A stretch of DNA of 64,000 nucleotides from assembly GCA_018241125.1 (NCBI GenBank), contig JAFEEL010000020.1:93910-157909 (forward strand). Direction: 5' to 3'. How positions within the stretch are numbered: position 1 is the stretch's first letter; every line of letters starts with the position of its first letter. Below the pieces are notes generated by a model. It was not told the DNA's origin. It ran no database searches and worked only from the letters and a program-made list of their open reading frames with translations. This document shows positions 16,926 through 29,646 of this stretch, in pieces. This DNA comes from Pseudomonadota bacterium (GTDB taxonomy: Bacteria > Pseudomonadota > Gammaproteobacteria > Xanthomonadales > Xanthomonadaceae). The position numbers and the translations under genes are program-made.

Positions 16926-17231
16926 ATGCCCTGGATGATGTTCGTCTTCGCCTTGCTGAGTTTCGTCGTGCTGTGTTACGCGCACTCGGTCGCGCTGGCG
17001 GTGATCTGCATCGTGCTCACCATCGGGTTTGTGATCGCCGGCCTGTTGAACATCATGGCCGGGCGGGTCAACGACGCCAGCCGCGACGGTGGGCACATCA
17101 TCACCCCCGAGGAGTTGCGTCTGTACCGCGAGCAAGCGCAGGCGCGCAAGCTGGCCGCCGATTCGGCGAATGCGGCGAATGCCGCGGCATCGGCCACGCC
17201 GGCCGAAGGCTCGCCACCGAGCGCCGTCTGA
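16926..17231 (+). CDS. Small inner-membrane protein with cytoplasmic tail, unknown
   Basis: 101 residues from the ATG at 16926, chosen because GGGAGGTG sits 7 bp upstream; ATG 16920 and GTG 16917 overlap that site. Two transmembrane segments cover about 4-20 and 22-43. They are followed by a soluble helix with HIITPEELRLYREQAQARKLA and an Ala-rich end. The family is not recognised. The gene lies between a similar small membrane gene and the phosphopantetheinyl transferase, all on one strand with short gaps. Confidence 0.62.
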   Translation: MPWMMFVFALLSFVVLCYAHSVALAVICIVLTIGFVIAGLLNIMAGRVNDASRDGGHIITPEELRLYREQAQARKLAADSANAANAAASATPAEGSPPSAV

Positions 17232-17266
17232 AACCGCCGAGCCGCAAGACCGCCGCGGTCGCGCCG

Positions 17267-17935
17267 ATGCATTGGCACGCGATGGCACTGCGCGATCTGG
17301 CGCACTGCCGGAACGCCGCCGCGCCGCTGGACGTGTGGTGGTGGCCGGACGCGCTGCACCCCGATCACACGACGCGGCGCGAGCGCATCGACGCGATCTT
17401 GCGCACGCTGCTGGCGAGCTACGTCGGGCGGCCTGCCGCTGCGCTGCGCTTTGAACGCGAAGCCCACGGCCGCCCCTTTCTGGCGCACGACCACGCACCG
17501 GATTTCAACTTGACCGACACCGTCGGCGGTGCGCTGATCGTGGTGGCCGCAGGTGGGCGCGTGGGCGTGGATTGCGAGCGCGGTGATCGGCACGTGCCGG
17601 TGGCGAAGCTGGCGCGACGTTGGTACACCACGGCAGAGGCCACTGCCTTGGCCGCGCTCGACGACGCGTCGGCGCGACGTGCATTCCTCAACTTGTGGAC
17701 GGCCAAGGAAGCGGCCTGCAAAGCCACCGGCACCGGGATCTTCGGATATCTGTCGGCATGGCGCTTTGCGGTCGACGCATCGGCCGCAGCCCCGCAACTG
17801 CGCGACCTGCCAACCGACGCGGGCGAAGCCTGCCGCTGGAAGTTTCACCGGCTGGCGCCGACACCGGCACACACCGCAGTGCTGGCATGCCGCGATCTGC
17901 TGGCGACCCCGCGCGGTTTCGTCGTGACCGCCTGA
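17267..17935 (+). CDS. 4'-phosphopantetheinyl transferase (Sfp-like)
   Basis: 222 residues from the ATG at 17267. The enzyme moves phosphopantetheine from CoA to a serine of carrier proteins. The two signature motifs are present: GVDCE with Mg ligands D102 and E104, and WTAKEAACK at 144-152 with K147/E148. A further conserved DFNLTDTVGG (79-88) precedes them. It is shorter than two-domain Sfp at the N terminus by about 10 residues. No NRPS, PKS or carrier protein gene is visible in the window, so the target is unknown. Confidence 0.85.
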   Translation: MHWHAMALRDLAHCRNAAAPLDVWWWPDALHPDHTTRRERIDAILRTLLASYVGRPAAALRFEREAHGRPFLAHDHAPDFNLTDTVGGALIVVAAGGRVGVDCERGDRHVPVAKLARRWYTTAEATALAALDDASARRAFLNLWTAKEAACKATGTGIFGYLSAWRFAVDASAAAPQLRDLPTDAGEACRWKFHRLAPTPAHTAVLACRDLLATPRGFVVTA

Positions 17936-18067
17936 TCGCCGCTGGCGCTCAATAGTCGAAGGCGGGTCAAGCCGCCCCCACAAATCCGCCCTGTGGGACG
18001 GCCGTCCTCGGCCCGATTCAACCTGCCCTGAGGGAGGGCCTCCCGGCCTCACGCGGCGACCGCTCGC
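17936..18067. other. Convergent intergenic gap with repeat-like GC palindromes
   Basis: 132 bp between the convergent transferase and diguanylate cyclase genes. It holds a partial GTGGGAC copy at about 17990 and GC-rich dyads such as GGCCGTCCTCGGCC, but no T-run terminator or gene that I can see. Confidence 0.35.
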
Positions 18068-20929
18068 TCACCCCGCATCGATTTCCACCCGATTGCGGCC
18101 ACCGCGCTTGGCCGCGTACAGGCGCTCGTCGGCGGTTCGCAGCAATGCCTGGGCGCTGTCGGCCAGGATCGGCACGCGCACTGCGACGCCGATGCTGACG
18201 GTCACCACGCTATCGGCCGCTTCGAACGAACGCCGCAGCTGTTCGGCGCGGGCCGTGGCGGTCGCAGTGTCGGTCGCCGGCAGCAACAGGCAGAACTCCT
18301 CGCCGCCGTAGCGCGCCAACATCTCGCGCTGCGGTTGCACGCCCACCGCCAACCGTTCGGCCACCGCCTTGAGTACGGCATCTCCTGCCGGGTGGCCATG
18401 GCGGTCGTTGTAGTCCTTGAAGTGATCGACGTCGATCATCAGCAGCGCGATCGGAATGCGCTGGTCGAGGCAGCGCTGCCATTCACGCTGCAAGGCGATT
18501 TCCAACGCACGGCGGTTGGCGACGCCGGTCAGCGGATCCTCGGTGGCCAGCTCGGCGAGCTTGCGGTTGGCCGCTTCCAGTTCGGCGGTACGCGCGGCGA
18601 CCTGCCCCTCCAGCAACTGCTGGCGCTGTGCGAACACCCGCGCCTGCCGGTGCTCACGCCAGCGGATCACGCCCCACAGCAGCAGCAGTCCGGCCAGCAG
18701 GAGCAACAGCCGCACGGTGTTGATCTGGTACCAACGCGGGGCGATGGAGAATGGGTATTGCGCCGGCTCCACCGCGCGTCCGCTGGGTGTGCGGCCCTCG
18801 ATTTCGACCGTGTAGTCGCCCGGCTGATCCAGACTGCTCAGCGCCAACAGCGATTGTTCGCGCCACTCGCTCCAGCTGCCGGTCAGGCCACGGATTCGAT
18901 ATCGATACTCCACCCCCGGCTCCGGACTGAACACCGTGAAGTGCAGGCTCAACGACTGGCTCTGCGTGAAACTGTCGGCACCGTTGGCCTGTATCGGCAG
19001 CCGCGTCGCCGTGCCGTCGGCTTGCGTGCGTTGTACCGCGGTCAGGCGCACCACCAGCGGTGGCGGCGCGGTCGGCGTGGCCGCTTCGGGTCGGTACTGC
19101 AACAGCGCCCGCCACACCCCCATGCGCAGCACGCCGTCGGTGCCGTAGCGCAGCAGGCTTTGCGAGGCGACCGGCTGCGCGCCGAAATCCAGACGCTGCC
19201 AATGCCCTTTGCTGCGCTGCCAGTACAGGCGACTGCCGGTGGCGGCGAACGCGCCCAGCGGCGTGTTCAGCAGTTGAAACGCATTGGGGTTTTGCATCAA
19301 CGAGAACGGCTCGCCGGCAAACGGTGCAAACCCGCGCCCGTCGAAGCGGTACACATGTTCGCCGATGCCCACGAACACATCCGCGCCCAGCGCGTAGATC
19401 TGGGTGGCTTGGTTGGGATCGTGCGCCGCACCCGGCGTGGTCAAGGCAAAGCGCTCGCGCTTGAGGATGCGGGCGTGGATGGGATCGACCTGCCAGCGCT
19501 CGGGCAGGCCACGCGTGTTGTTGACCCACAACACGCCCGGCGCGACCTCCAGCAGCGATTGGCTGGCCAGCTCCGGCGCCGGCATCAGGCCCGCCAGCTT
19601 CCAGTGATGATCGGCCCGCCGCAACACGTACACGCCGGCATCGCCCGGCGCGTACATCAGATCGGGATCGTAACGGGACGCAACCAACGCGTAAGCCGGA
19701 TCGTCCTGATCGAGCAACTTGTCCACCCGGTCGTCGTCGCCGATCACGTCGATGCCGCCGGCGCGCGCCAGCAACAGGCCGTCGGCGGTACTGCGCAGCG
19801 CGAAGATCTGGTTGCGGTGTTCCCCGGCAATCCAGTCGGTATGGAGTTGCCCGCCGCGGTCGGTCATGCGCGCCAACCCGCGTACACCCACCGCCAGCCA
19901 CAGCGCACCGCGGTGGATCTCGGCGTCGGCGATCACCCCGCCCAGCTCGCCGGTGTCGACGCGCGACCACGTCGAAGGCAGTTGCAGACGCAGCAGTTCA
20001 TCGTCACTGCACGCCCACAGGCCATCGTCGCCATCGGTCGCCAGCGCAGTGATGCCGGTGCGGGCGATCGGGTAACGCGCGAGCAGGTGCGCGTCGGCAT
20101 CGTATTCGAGCAGGTTGCCCGACTGGGTGGAAACCACGAAACCGCCGCCGCGCAGGGGCGCCACCGCGGAGAATATCCCGGCATCGGCCGGGATCGGCGG
20201 CACCGCCAGCGCGCTCACGCCGTGTTCGTCGAGGCGATAGAATCCGCCGACCGAAATCGCCAACGCAAACTTCCCGCGATCGACGATCTCCACACCGCGG
20301 TGCCCGCTCATGATCTGCCCACCGGGCACCGGAACCAGCTGGCCGTCGGCAAACCGCCGCAGCCCGGCTTTCATGTCCAACGTGTACAACATACCTTGCC
20401 AGGCGCTGAACCCGCTGTCGGCCTCGGGCATCGGCCAGATCTTGCGGCGTCCGTCGAAACCGTAATACAACATCTGCCGCTGGGCACGGAAATACACCCC
20501 GCCGGCGACCGGTACGATCTGCTGCATCCAGCCCAACGCACGCGCCGCACCCGTCAGCCCGAAGGCATCGCGCAGGTCGTGGTAGACGGCGGTGCCATCG
20601 CCGGCGGTATCGATGTAGCCGAAACTGTCGTAGCCCGACAGATACACGCGCCCATCCGTGCCCCGCGCCAGATACCCGGCGGCCATGCCGCCAGGCAGCG
20701 GGATCGTCTCCCACTCACGGCCTTGCATGCGTAGCACGCCGTCGGTGTTGCCCACGTACACCCGCCCCTGCGCATCGCGGGCGACGCCGTACAAATAGGG
20801 CGTGGCCTTGAAGTCGACGGGGGTGAAGCGCTGCAGCAACGGTTCGCCGGGGAACGCCCACGCGCTGGCGCCCGCGCAAGCCACGGCGAGGGCGAAACCG
20901 ATGAGAAGCCGGCGCAGCAAGGTTTGCAC
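18068..20929 (-). CDS. Membrane diguanylate cyclase with periplasmic propeller sensor
   Basis: 953 residues, ATG at 20929. A signal sequence (to about residue 25) is followed by a long periplasmic region of repeated beta blades (two-component-regulator propeller type), then a Y_Y_Y-like domain (about 640-725), one transmembrane helix at about 736-754, a coiled coil (about 765-800, ending [21 protein letters not shown]), and a GGDEF domain. The active-site motif is GGEEF at 875-879, an active form. The residues where an inhibitory RxxD would sit read PQRE, so the usual product-inhibition site seems absent. It makes c-di-GMP in response to an extracytoplasmic signal. The start is divergent from pdxJ. 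Confidence 0.87.
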   Translation of the reverse strand: MQTLLRRLLIGFALAVACAGASAWAFPGEPLLQRFTPVDFKATPYLYGVARDAQGRVYVGNTDGVLRMQGREWETIPLPGGMAAGYLARGTDGRVYLSGYDSFGYIDTAGDGTAVYHDLRDAFGLTGAARALGWMQQIVPVAGGVYFRAQRQMLYYGFDGRRKIWPMPEADSGFSAWQGMLYTLDMKAGLRRFADGQLVPVPGGQIMSGHRGVEIVDRGKFALAISVGGFYRLDEHGVSALAVPPIPADAGIFSAVAPLRGGGFVVSTQSGNLLEYDADAHLLARYPIARTGITALATDGDDGLWACSDDELLRLQLPSTWSRVDTGELGGVIADAEIHRGALWLAVGVRGLARMTDRGGQLHTDWIAGEHRNQIFALRSTADGLLLARAGGIDVIGDDDRVDKLLDQDDPAYALVASRYDPDLMYAPGDAGVYVLRRADHHWKLAGLMPAPELASQSLLEVAPGVLWVNNTRGLPERWQVDPIHARILKRERFALTTPGAAHDPNQATQIYALGADVFVGIGEHVYRFDGRGFAPFAGEPFSLMQNPNAFQLLNTPLGAFAATGSRLYWQRSKGHWQRLDFGAQPVASQSLLRYGTDGVLRMGVWRALLQYRPEAATPTAPPPLVVRLTAVQRTQADGTATRLPIQANGADSFTQSQSLSLHFTVFSPEPGVEYRYRIRGLTGSWSEWREQSLLALSSLDQPGDYTVEIEGRTPSGRAVEPAQYPFSIAPRWYQINTVRLLLLLAGLLLLWGVIRWREHRQARVFAQRQQLLEGQVAARTAELEAANRKLAELATEDPLTGVANRRALEIALQREWQRCLDQRIPIALLMIDVDHFKDYNDRHGHPAGDAVLKAVAERLAVGVQPQREMLARYGGEEFCLLLPATDTATATARAEQLRRSFEAADSVVTVSIGVAVRVPILADSAQALLRTADERLYAAKRGGRNRVEIDAG

Positions 20930-21082
20930 GCGCGCAGTATGCTGCGCGATGGTGGTGAATTACAGGTGGCGACGGGCGTGGCGGCAGGGTTTGTGCAATC
21001 GGATCACCGATTTGCGGGCCCGGTCACGGTCGCGGCCGGCCCCACCGCAGCCATCGCCCCCACCACCGGCAAGGAATCCACC

Positions 21083-21898
21083 GTGCACACCGTGCTCAGC
21101 GTCAACCTGAACAAGATTGCGGTGCTGCGCAACTCCCGCGGCGGCACCCGCCCGGATTTGCGCACGGCCGCCGAGACGGTCATTGCCGCCGGCTGCGGCG
21201 GGATCACCGTGCACCCGCGCCCCGATCAGCGCCACATCCGCCCCGACGACGTGCGCCTGTTGGCGGCGGTCAGCCGCGAGCACGGCGTGGAGTTCAACAT
21301 CGAGGGCAATCCGTTCGCGCCGCCACGCGGCGACTATCCCGGGCTGCTGGCGCTGGTCGAGCAGACCCGCCCGCAGCAGGTAACCTTGGTCCCCGACGGC
21401 GACGGCCAGCTCACCTCCGACCACGGCTTCGATCTGGATCGTGATGGGCCGCGTTTGCAGCCGCTGGTACGGGCGTTTTCCGCGTGCGGCAGTCGGGTGT
21501 CGCTGTTCATGGACTGCGCTGCACCGGCGCTGGAACAGGCGGCCGACATCGGCGCCACCCGCATCGAGTTGTATACCGGCCCTTACGCACTCGCACACGC
21601 CAACGGCAACGCCACAGCAGAACTGGCGGCCTGCGCCGGCAGCACCCGACGCGCCAGCGCGGTCGGGTTGGGCGTCAACGCCGGGCACGACCTCGACCAG
21701 CACAATCTGGGCGACTTGCTGCGTGTCGTCCCGCAGATCGCCGAGGTTTCCATCGGCCACGCGCTGATCGACGAGGCGCTGTACGCCGGCTTGGAGGCGA
21801 CCGTGCGCGCCTACCTGCGGGTGATCGCCGCTGCGCGCGGCACAGACGAAGACGCCGCCCAACGGGCGGCGTCGTACTCCAACCACGCAGCATCGTGA
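21083..21898 (+). CDS. pdxJ: Pyridoxine 5'-phosphate synthase
   Basis: 271 residues from the GTG at 21083. GTG is chosen because AAGGA lies 8 bp upstream and the family sequence begins there ([20 protein letters not shown]). PdxJ condenses 3-amino-1-hydroxyacetone phosphate with deoxyxylulose phosphate in vitamin B6 synthesis. Visible family motifs are [25 protein letters not shown] and [11 protein letters not shown] near the C-terminal half. The chain is about 15-25 residues longer than usual, ending in an Ala/Arg-rich tail whose DNA forms a hairpin. It is convergent with the tonB-exb operon. Confidence 0.93.
   Translation: MHTVLSVNLNKIAVLRNSRGGTRPDLRTAAETVIAAGCGGITVHPRPDQRHIRPDDVRLLAAVSREHGVEFNIEGNPFAPPRGDYPGLLALVEQTRPQQVTLVPDGDGQLTSDHGFDLDRDGPRLQPLVRAFSACGSRVSLFMDCAAPALEQAADIGATRIELYTGPYALAHANGNATAELAACAGSTRRASAVGLGVNAGHDLDQHNLGDLLRVVPQIAEVSIGHALIDEALYAGLEATVRAYLRVIAAARGTDEDAAQRAASYSNHAAS
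21851..21873. terminator. Hairpin at the pdxJ/exbD convergent ends
   Basis: A perfect 10-bp stem (21851-21860 GACGCCGCCC with 21864-21873) and an AAC loop lie inside the last pdxJ codons, 32 bp beyond the exbD2 stop. It may terminate the exb operon transcript on the minus strand. No T-run follows on either side, so confidence is moderate. Confidence 0.45.
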
Positions 21899-21904
21899 CG
21901 ACGT

Positions 21905-22324
21905 TCAGCCGCCCTTGTCGACGAAACCCACCTTGATCATGCCGGCGTTCTTGGTCGCCGCCAGCACCTTGGCCAGCACGTCGTACTCGGCTTCCGGATC
22001 GGTGTCGATCTGGATCACCGGTTGCTGCTTGGGATCGGTGTAGCGATCGGCCTCGACTTGCAACTGGTCGCGCAGGCTGCCCAGCGGCACCGGGGTGCCG
22101 TTCCACGCGATCGAACCGCTGGAATCGATCTTGATGGTGATCGGCGGGGCGATCGCCGGCGGCGGCGGATTCACCGACGGGATCGGAAGATCCACCCCCA
22201 CCGGGTAGGTCATCGGCGGCATGGTGACCATGAAGATGATCAGCAGCACGAGCATCACGTCCACCAAGGGTGTGACGTTCATGTCGACGATCGGGCCGCC
22301 GCTGTTGCTGGAGGAAAATGCCAT
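21905..22324 (-). CDS. exbD2: ExbD family TonB accessory protein (second copy)
   Basis: 139 residues, ATG at 22324. A short cytoplasmic N terminus (GGPIVDMNVTPLVDV) leads into one transmembrane helix (about 20-40), with the channel aspartate in NVTPLVDVMLVLLIIFM. A periplasmic domain follows. It is the last gene of tonB-exbB-exbD1-exbD2, 25 bp after exbD1. ExbB/ExbD form the proton-driven motor for TonB. Having two exbD genes in tandem is a known Xanthomonas arrangement, where the second is used for only some substrates. Confidence 0.9.
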   Translation of the reverse strand: MAFSSSNSGGPIVDMNVTPLVDVMLVLLIIFMVTMPPMTYPVGVDLPIPSVNPPPPAIAPPITIKIDSSGSIAWNGTPVPLGSLRDQLQVEADRYTDPKQQPVIQIDTDPEAEYDVLAKVLAATKNAGMIKVGFVDKGG

Positions 22325-22349
22325 GGTCTGGTGTTCCGAGCGCTTGGGC

Positions 22350-22775
22350 CTAGTTGCCCTGGCCCTTCGGGGCCGAAATGAAGCCGACCTTCTGGATGCC
22401 GTTGGCCGTACAGGCCTTCACCACCTTCCAGATGATGGAGTAGTGGGTGTTCTTGTCGGCACGGATGTCCACCTCCGGCTGCGGCTCCTGCTGGCCGGTG
22501 GTGTACAGCTTGCTGTCGAACAATGACGAATCGATCAGGTCGTCGTTCCAGTAGATGCTGCCGTCGGCCTTCACCGTCACCGTCACCGGCGGATGCGAGA
22601 GCGGGTCGGGCACCTTGCGCAAGATGGCGTTGGGCAGCTTGACCGGAATCTTGTGCCGCATCAGCGGGGTGGTGATCATGAAGATGATCAGCAGCACCAG
22701 CATCACGTCCACGAGGGGCGTGACGTTGATGGTGGCCATCGGGCCGCCGCTGTCGCCGCCGGCGCTCATTCCCAT
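22350..22775 (-). CDS. exbD1: ExbD family TonB accessory protein (first copy)
   Basis: 141 residues, ATG at 22775. Same build as its downstream paralogue: N-terminal NVTPLVDVMLVLLIIFMITT carries the proton-path aspartate and single membrane helix, then a periplasmic domain with PQPEVDIRADKNTHYSIIW. It lies 33 bp after exbB. With ExbB and TonB it energises outer-membrane receptors from the proton gradient. Confidence 0.92.
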   Translation of the reverse strand: MGMSAGGDSGGPMATINVTPLVDVMLVLLIIFMITTPLMRHKIPVKLPNAILRKVPDPLSHPPVTVTVKADGSIYWNDDLIDSSLFDSKLYTTGQQEPQPEVDIRADKNTHYSIIWKVVKACTANGIQKVGFISAPKGQGN

Positions 22776-22808
22776 TGCGAAACTCCTCTGAGGATCCCGA
22801 CGGGCGCG

Positions 22809-23585
22809 TTACGCGCCGACGCGGGAGCCGGTCGCGAAGAAGTCGTGCAGATCGTGCGCGAAGGCGTCGAACTGCGAGTTGGTCACGCGGTTCATGCGCA
22901 CGAAGAAGTTGTACGCCAGCACCGCCGGGATGGCCACGAACAGGCCCAGCGCGGTCATGATCAGCGCCTCGCCCACCGGGCCGGCGACCGCCTCAATCGA
23001 GGACTGGCCGGACTGGGCGATGCCGGTCAGGGCGTGGTAGATGCCCCACACGGTGCCGAGCAGGCCGACGAAGGGCGCAGTCGAGCCGACCGTGGCCAGC
23101 AGGGTCAGGCCGTTCTCGAGATTCTCGCTCTCGCGCGACACCGCTTGGCGCAGGGCGCGGTCGATGAACTCCGAGCGATTCAAGGCACCGGTCAGGCGAC
23201 CGCCTTCATTGCGCTGATGGTGCGCGGCAGCTTCGGCGCAATCCAGGGCGATTTTCGAGAACGGCTCGCTCTTGGGCTGTTGTTCCATGAACTGGATGGC
23301 GTCCTGCGCGTTCTGGGTTTCCCAGAACGTGGCGATGACCTTGTCCGAACGCGTGCGGATGCGCACGTTGCGGAAGATGTTCACCACCATGTAGAAAAAC
23401 GACAGGAACATGAACACGCACAAGCTGATGAACACCAGCAGGCCGACGTTGTTTTCGCCGGAAATGAACGTGCCCCACATGTGTCCGAAACCGATGGCGT
23501 TGAGTGCCTCGGCATTGGACGTACCGCCGGTGGCGCCGGCCGCGGATGCGGCCGCAGCGGCCGTGGAGGTGGCTTCTTGCAACAT
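22809..23585 (-). CDS. exbB: MotA/TolQ/ExbB proton channel protein
   Basis: 258 residues, ATG at 23585. Three membrane segments are visible: about 45-65 (VGLLVFISLCVFMFL), about 155-180 (TAPFVGLLGTVWGIYHALTG) and about 200-225 (EALIMTALGLFVAIPAVLAYN), the classic ExbB pattern. An Ala-rich N-terminal stretch precedes the first helix, as in Xanthomonas ExbB. It is the pentameric scaffold around the ExbD dimer in the inner membrane. It sits 33 bp downstream of tonB and before the two exbD genes. Confidence 0.93.
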   Translation of the reverse strand: MLQEATSTAAAAASAAGATGGTSNAEALNAIGFGHMWGTFISGENNVGLLVFISLCVFMFLSFFYMVVNIFRNVRIRTRSDKVIATFWETQNAQDAIQFMEQQPKSEPFSKIALDCAEAAAHHQRNEGGRLTGALNRSEFIDRALRQAVSRESENLENGLTLLATVGSTAPFVGLLGTVWGIYHALTGIAQSGQSSIEAVAGPVGEALIMTALGLFVAIPAVLAYNFFVRMNRVTNSQFDAFAHDLHDFFATGSRVGA

Positions 23586-23618
23586 GGCCTTGCCCTTGAG
23601 TTGATGGAATGACGGGTT

Positions 23619-24278
23619 TTACAGCTTGAACTCGACCGGCACACGAACCGTGGCCGGCACACGTACGCCGTTCTTCACTTCCGGATTGAACCGCCAGTGC
23701 ATGGCGGCGTCCTTGGCGGCGCGCTTGAGGTTGGTGTTGTGACTGGTGTCCCGCTCGACATCACAGCCAGTCGGTACCCCATTGGCATCGATCGCACACA
23801 GCAAAGTCACCACGCCGGTGATGCCGTCGGCCATTTCCTTGGGCGGGTACTGCGGCGGGTTGGCGTGCATGAAGCTGATGTCGACGCTGGCGCCGATATC
23901 GTGCGACTGCTGCGGCGGCGCCGGCGGCGCCGGCGGCGGCGCTTGCACCGACATCGGTGTTGAGTTCTGGGTGACGACCGGCGGTGGCGGCACCGGCGGC
24001 GGCGGTGTACTGACCTTCGGCGGCGGCGGCACTTCCTTGGGCGGCGGCGTCTTGACTTCCTGCGGCTTGGGCGGCGGCGGCGGCGGCGGCTTGGGCGGGG
24101 GGGTGATGATCACCGCCCGTGGCTTGTCCTGATCGTCCTTGGAGGTGTCCTGCACCGACGGCGGCACCAGCAGCATCATGAACAGCGAGGCCTGCACGGT
24201 GATCGCGAACGCGATGCCGCACACCCGTGCCCAGTTGAAGGTGTCCGGTTCGGAATGGGCGTTGTAGTAGGACGACAT
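23619..24278 (-). CDS. tonB: TonB energy transducer
   Basis: 219 residues, ATG at 24278. One N-terminal membrane anchor (about 17-39, IAFAITVQASLFMMLLV) is followed by a proline-rich rod from about 55 to 130 (PPPKPPPPPPPKPQ and similar), then the C-terminal TonB domain (about 135-219) with PPQYPPKEMADGITGVVTL and HWRFNPEVKNGVRV. It couples the ExbBD motor to TonB-dependent receptors. It is first in the operon; 131 bp separate it from the TPR gene end. Confidence 0.93.
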   Translation of the reverse strand: MSSYYNAHSEPDTFNWARVCGIAFAITVQASLFMMLLVPPSVQDTSKDDQDKPRAVIITPPPKPPPPPPPKPQEVKTPPPKEVPPPPKVSTPPPPVPPPPVVTQNSTPMSVQAPPPAPPAPPQQSHDIGASVDISFMHANPPQYPPKEMADGITGVVTLLCAIDANGVPTGCDVERDTSHNTNLKRAAKDAAMHWRFNPEVKNGVRVPATVRVPVEFKL

Positions 24279-24409
24279 TTTCGTGGCGACCCAAGCTGAC
24301 CTTGCATTGAACCCCGGACAGCCGCGCCGGCTGTCGCGGGCGCGGGAACCTGTAGCTTATAGCAAACCTGCGGTCGCGCAAACAAGCCGCGACCATTGTG
24401 CCGCCTGCA

Positions 24410-25645
24410 TCACTTTTTCTTGCGTGGCGGCGGGGATGCCGCGCCATTGGCTGCGATCAGCTTTTGCGCCGCTTGCTGATCGGCTGCCGACAGGCCCTTG
24501 GCGATCGCTGCCTGCGCCGCGGCCCGGGCCTGTGCGTGCTGCTGGGCGTTGTTGTACATGCGCGCCAGGTTCAAGCCCGCCTCGCCGTCGCTGGAAACCG
24601 CATCGGCCTTCTTGTAGGCGTCGATCGCCTGTTCGTTCTGCCCTTGCGCCACGTAGCTTTGCGCCAGCACCGAATAGATGGCGGCATCTGGCTTGAGCAC
24701 GTTTTTCTGCAACCCCTCGTTGATCAACGCGATGGTCTGGGCGTCGGCGCCGGGGGTGTTGGCGTAGATCTGGATCAGCTTGCGGTAATCGTCCGACGTG
24801 GTGAGCATGCCGCGCGCGCGCGCGTCGGCGAGCAACGCCTTGGCCTTGTCGGTCTGCTTGGCCGCCATGTAGGCCGACGCCAGATTCATCAATGCGCCCT
24901 TGTCGTCCGGGTTCGCCTTGTGCAGGCTTTCCCCGAGCGCGATCGCCTTGTCGCCCTGCTTGAGCTCGAAGTAACTGGCGAACAGCATTTGCTGCTCGTT
25001 GGGATCGGGCTTGGCTTCGCCAGCCAGCGCCTTCTCCAGCGCCGACGCGGCGTTGGCGTAGTCCTTCTTCATGAAGTAATCGCGACCACGGATGCCGTTG
25101 TAGGCCGGCTTGTCTTCTCTGGTTTCCTTGCTGAGCCGATCCAGCGTGGCCAGAGCGGCATCGGGCTGGCCCGCGCTGGACTGGGCGACGGCGAGATTGA
25201 ACATCGCCTGGTAGTGATCGTTGTTCGGCAGGCCGTTGGCGTCGATGGCGTTCTTCAAGGCCTCCGCCGCCTTGGCGGCATCGTGCTTGCCGAAGTTCGC
25301 GTAGCCGATGCTTTGCCACGCGGCCGATTTGTCGAAGGCGTTGGCCTTGGGATCGGCGAGCATGGTATTGGCCAGCGCGATGGCATCATCGTCCTGGTGG
25401 GCGCCGATCAGGTCGTGCAGCTTGTTGACGTTCTTGGCCATCGCATCGGAACTGGCCTTGTTCGGCGGCTCGGCGCGGGTCGCTTGCGGAAACAACGGCA
25501 CGACCTTGGCTTCGCGCTTCTTGACGACCTCGTGGCGATCGGTCTGCTGAACCTGGTCGTCCTGCGCCAACGCCAACATGGGCAGCGCACCCGCGGCGAC
25601 GATCGCCACCGCCAGAAGACCAAACCGCATGGGACGTTTTTGCAT
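24410..25645 (-). CDS. Exported TPR-repeat protein
   Basis: 411 residues, ATG at 25645, with a signal peptide (ends ALAQDDQ, about residue 27). The rest is a series of helical TPR-like pairs, for example SAWQSIGYANFGKHDAAKAA, NLAVAQSSAGQPDAALATL and NLASAYMAAKQTDKAKALL, up to a C-terminal basic end PPPRKKK. TPR solenoids bind proteins; this one should act in the periplasm. A TPR gene between gyrB and tonB is a recurrent Xanthomonadales order, which hints at a role with the TonB system or envelope, but no function is shown. Confidence 0.82.
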   Translation of the reverse strand: MQKRPMRFGLLAVAIVAAGALPMLALAQDDQVQQTDRHEVVKKREAKVVPLFPQATRAEPPNKASSDAMAKNVNKLHDLIGAHQDDDAIALANTMLADPKANAFDKSAAWQSIGYANFGKHDAAKAAEALKNAIDANGLPNNDHYQAMFNLAVAQSSAGQPDAALATLDRLSKETREDKPAYNGIRGRDYFMKKDYANAASALEKALAGEAKPDPNEQQMLFASYFELKQGDKAIALGESLHKANPDDKGALMNLASAYMAAKQTDKAKALLADARARGMLTTSDDYRKLIQIYANTPGADAQTIALINEGLQKNVLKPDAAIYSVLAQSYVAQGQNEQAIDAYKKADAVSSDGEAGLNLARMYNNAQQHAQARAAAQAAIAKGLSAADQQAAQKLIAANGAASPPPRKKK

Positions 25646-25731
25646 GGTGAACCCCGTTTCGACCTCGGCGCCTCGCGCCGGGCCCGACAGGGTAAACGGA
25701 ATTAGTGCCTTTGCTCAAGTGCTGCTGGGGC

Positions 25732-25799
25732 GGGAAGCGGGAAGCGGGAAGCGGGAAGCGGGAAGCGGGAAGCGGGAAGCGGGAAGCGGGAAGCGGGAA
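25732..25799 (-). repeat. G-rich tandem repeat, unit GGGAAGC, about 10 copies
   Basis: Nearly perfect heptamer repeats run for 68 bp in the 348-bp gap between gyrB and the TPR gene. The G-tracts could form a quadruplex. Arrays of the same period but different unit occur at 39664 and 54541. Copy number is expected to vary between strains. The rest of the gap holds the REP pair at 25807 and no gene. Confidence 0.85.
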
Positions 25800-25806
25800 A
25801 GAGCTT

Positions 25807-25892
25807 GTCATCCCGAACGAAGTGAGGGAACTGTTGTTCGTCGATATTTGCATCGCCACGAAAAGCAGATCCTTCGCTGCGCTCAGGGTTAC
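25807..25892. repeat. REP-like pair in inverted orientation (REPIN-like)
   Basis: The 27-bp segment at 25807-25833, starting GTCATCCCGAACGAAGTGAG, reappears inverted at 25866-25892 with about 19 of 27 positions kept, spaced by 32 bp. A closer copy of the unit is at 54657-54683. Two inverted REPs around a spacer form a foldable mobile unit (REPIN), normally moved by a RAYT transposase; none is in the window. Confidence 0.6.
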
Positions 25893-25993
25893 CACACGGA
25901 CGAAACTCGGGGCGAGGCCAGAGGCCAGGTTGCGCGGCGAGCGCACGATGCGCGAGCCCGCAACGACTCGAGCCGCGCCTTTCGCCATCCGGC

Positions 25994-29579
<3,586 letters not shown>

Positions 29580-29646
29580 GGTTGCCGGTACCGACGATTT
29601 CGTAACGGCGGCCGCTGACCGCCGACTCCGCGTGATCGGGGTGGGA

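Noticed and set aside
14852-16927. Long antisense frame opposite fbp
   Set aside because: GC-rich shadow with no recognisable protein; fbp on the other strand has full family motifs.
18335-20734. 799-residue plus-strand frame opposite the diguanylate cyclase
   Set aside because: Composition is that of a codon shadow (Arg/Gln/His-rich); the minus strand carries the real domains.
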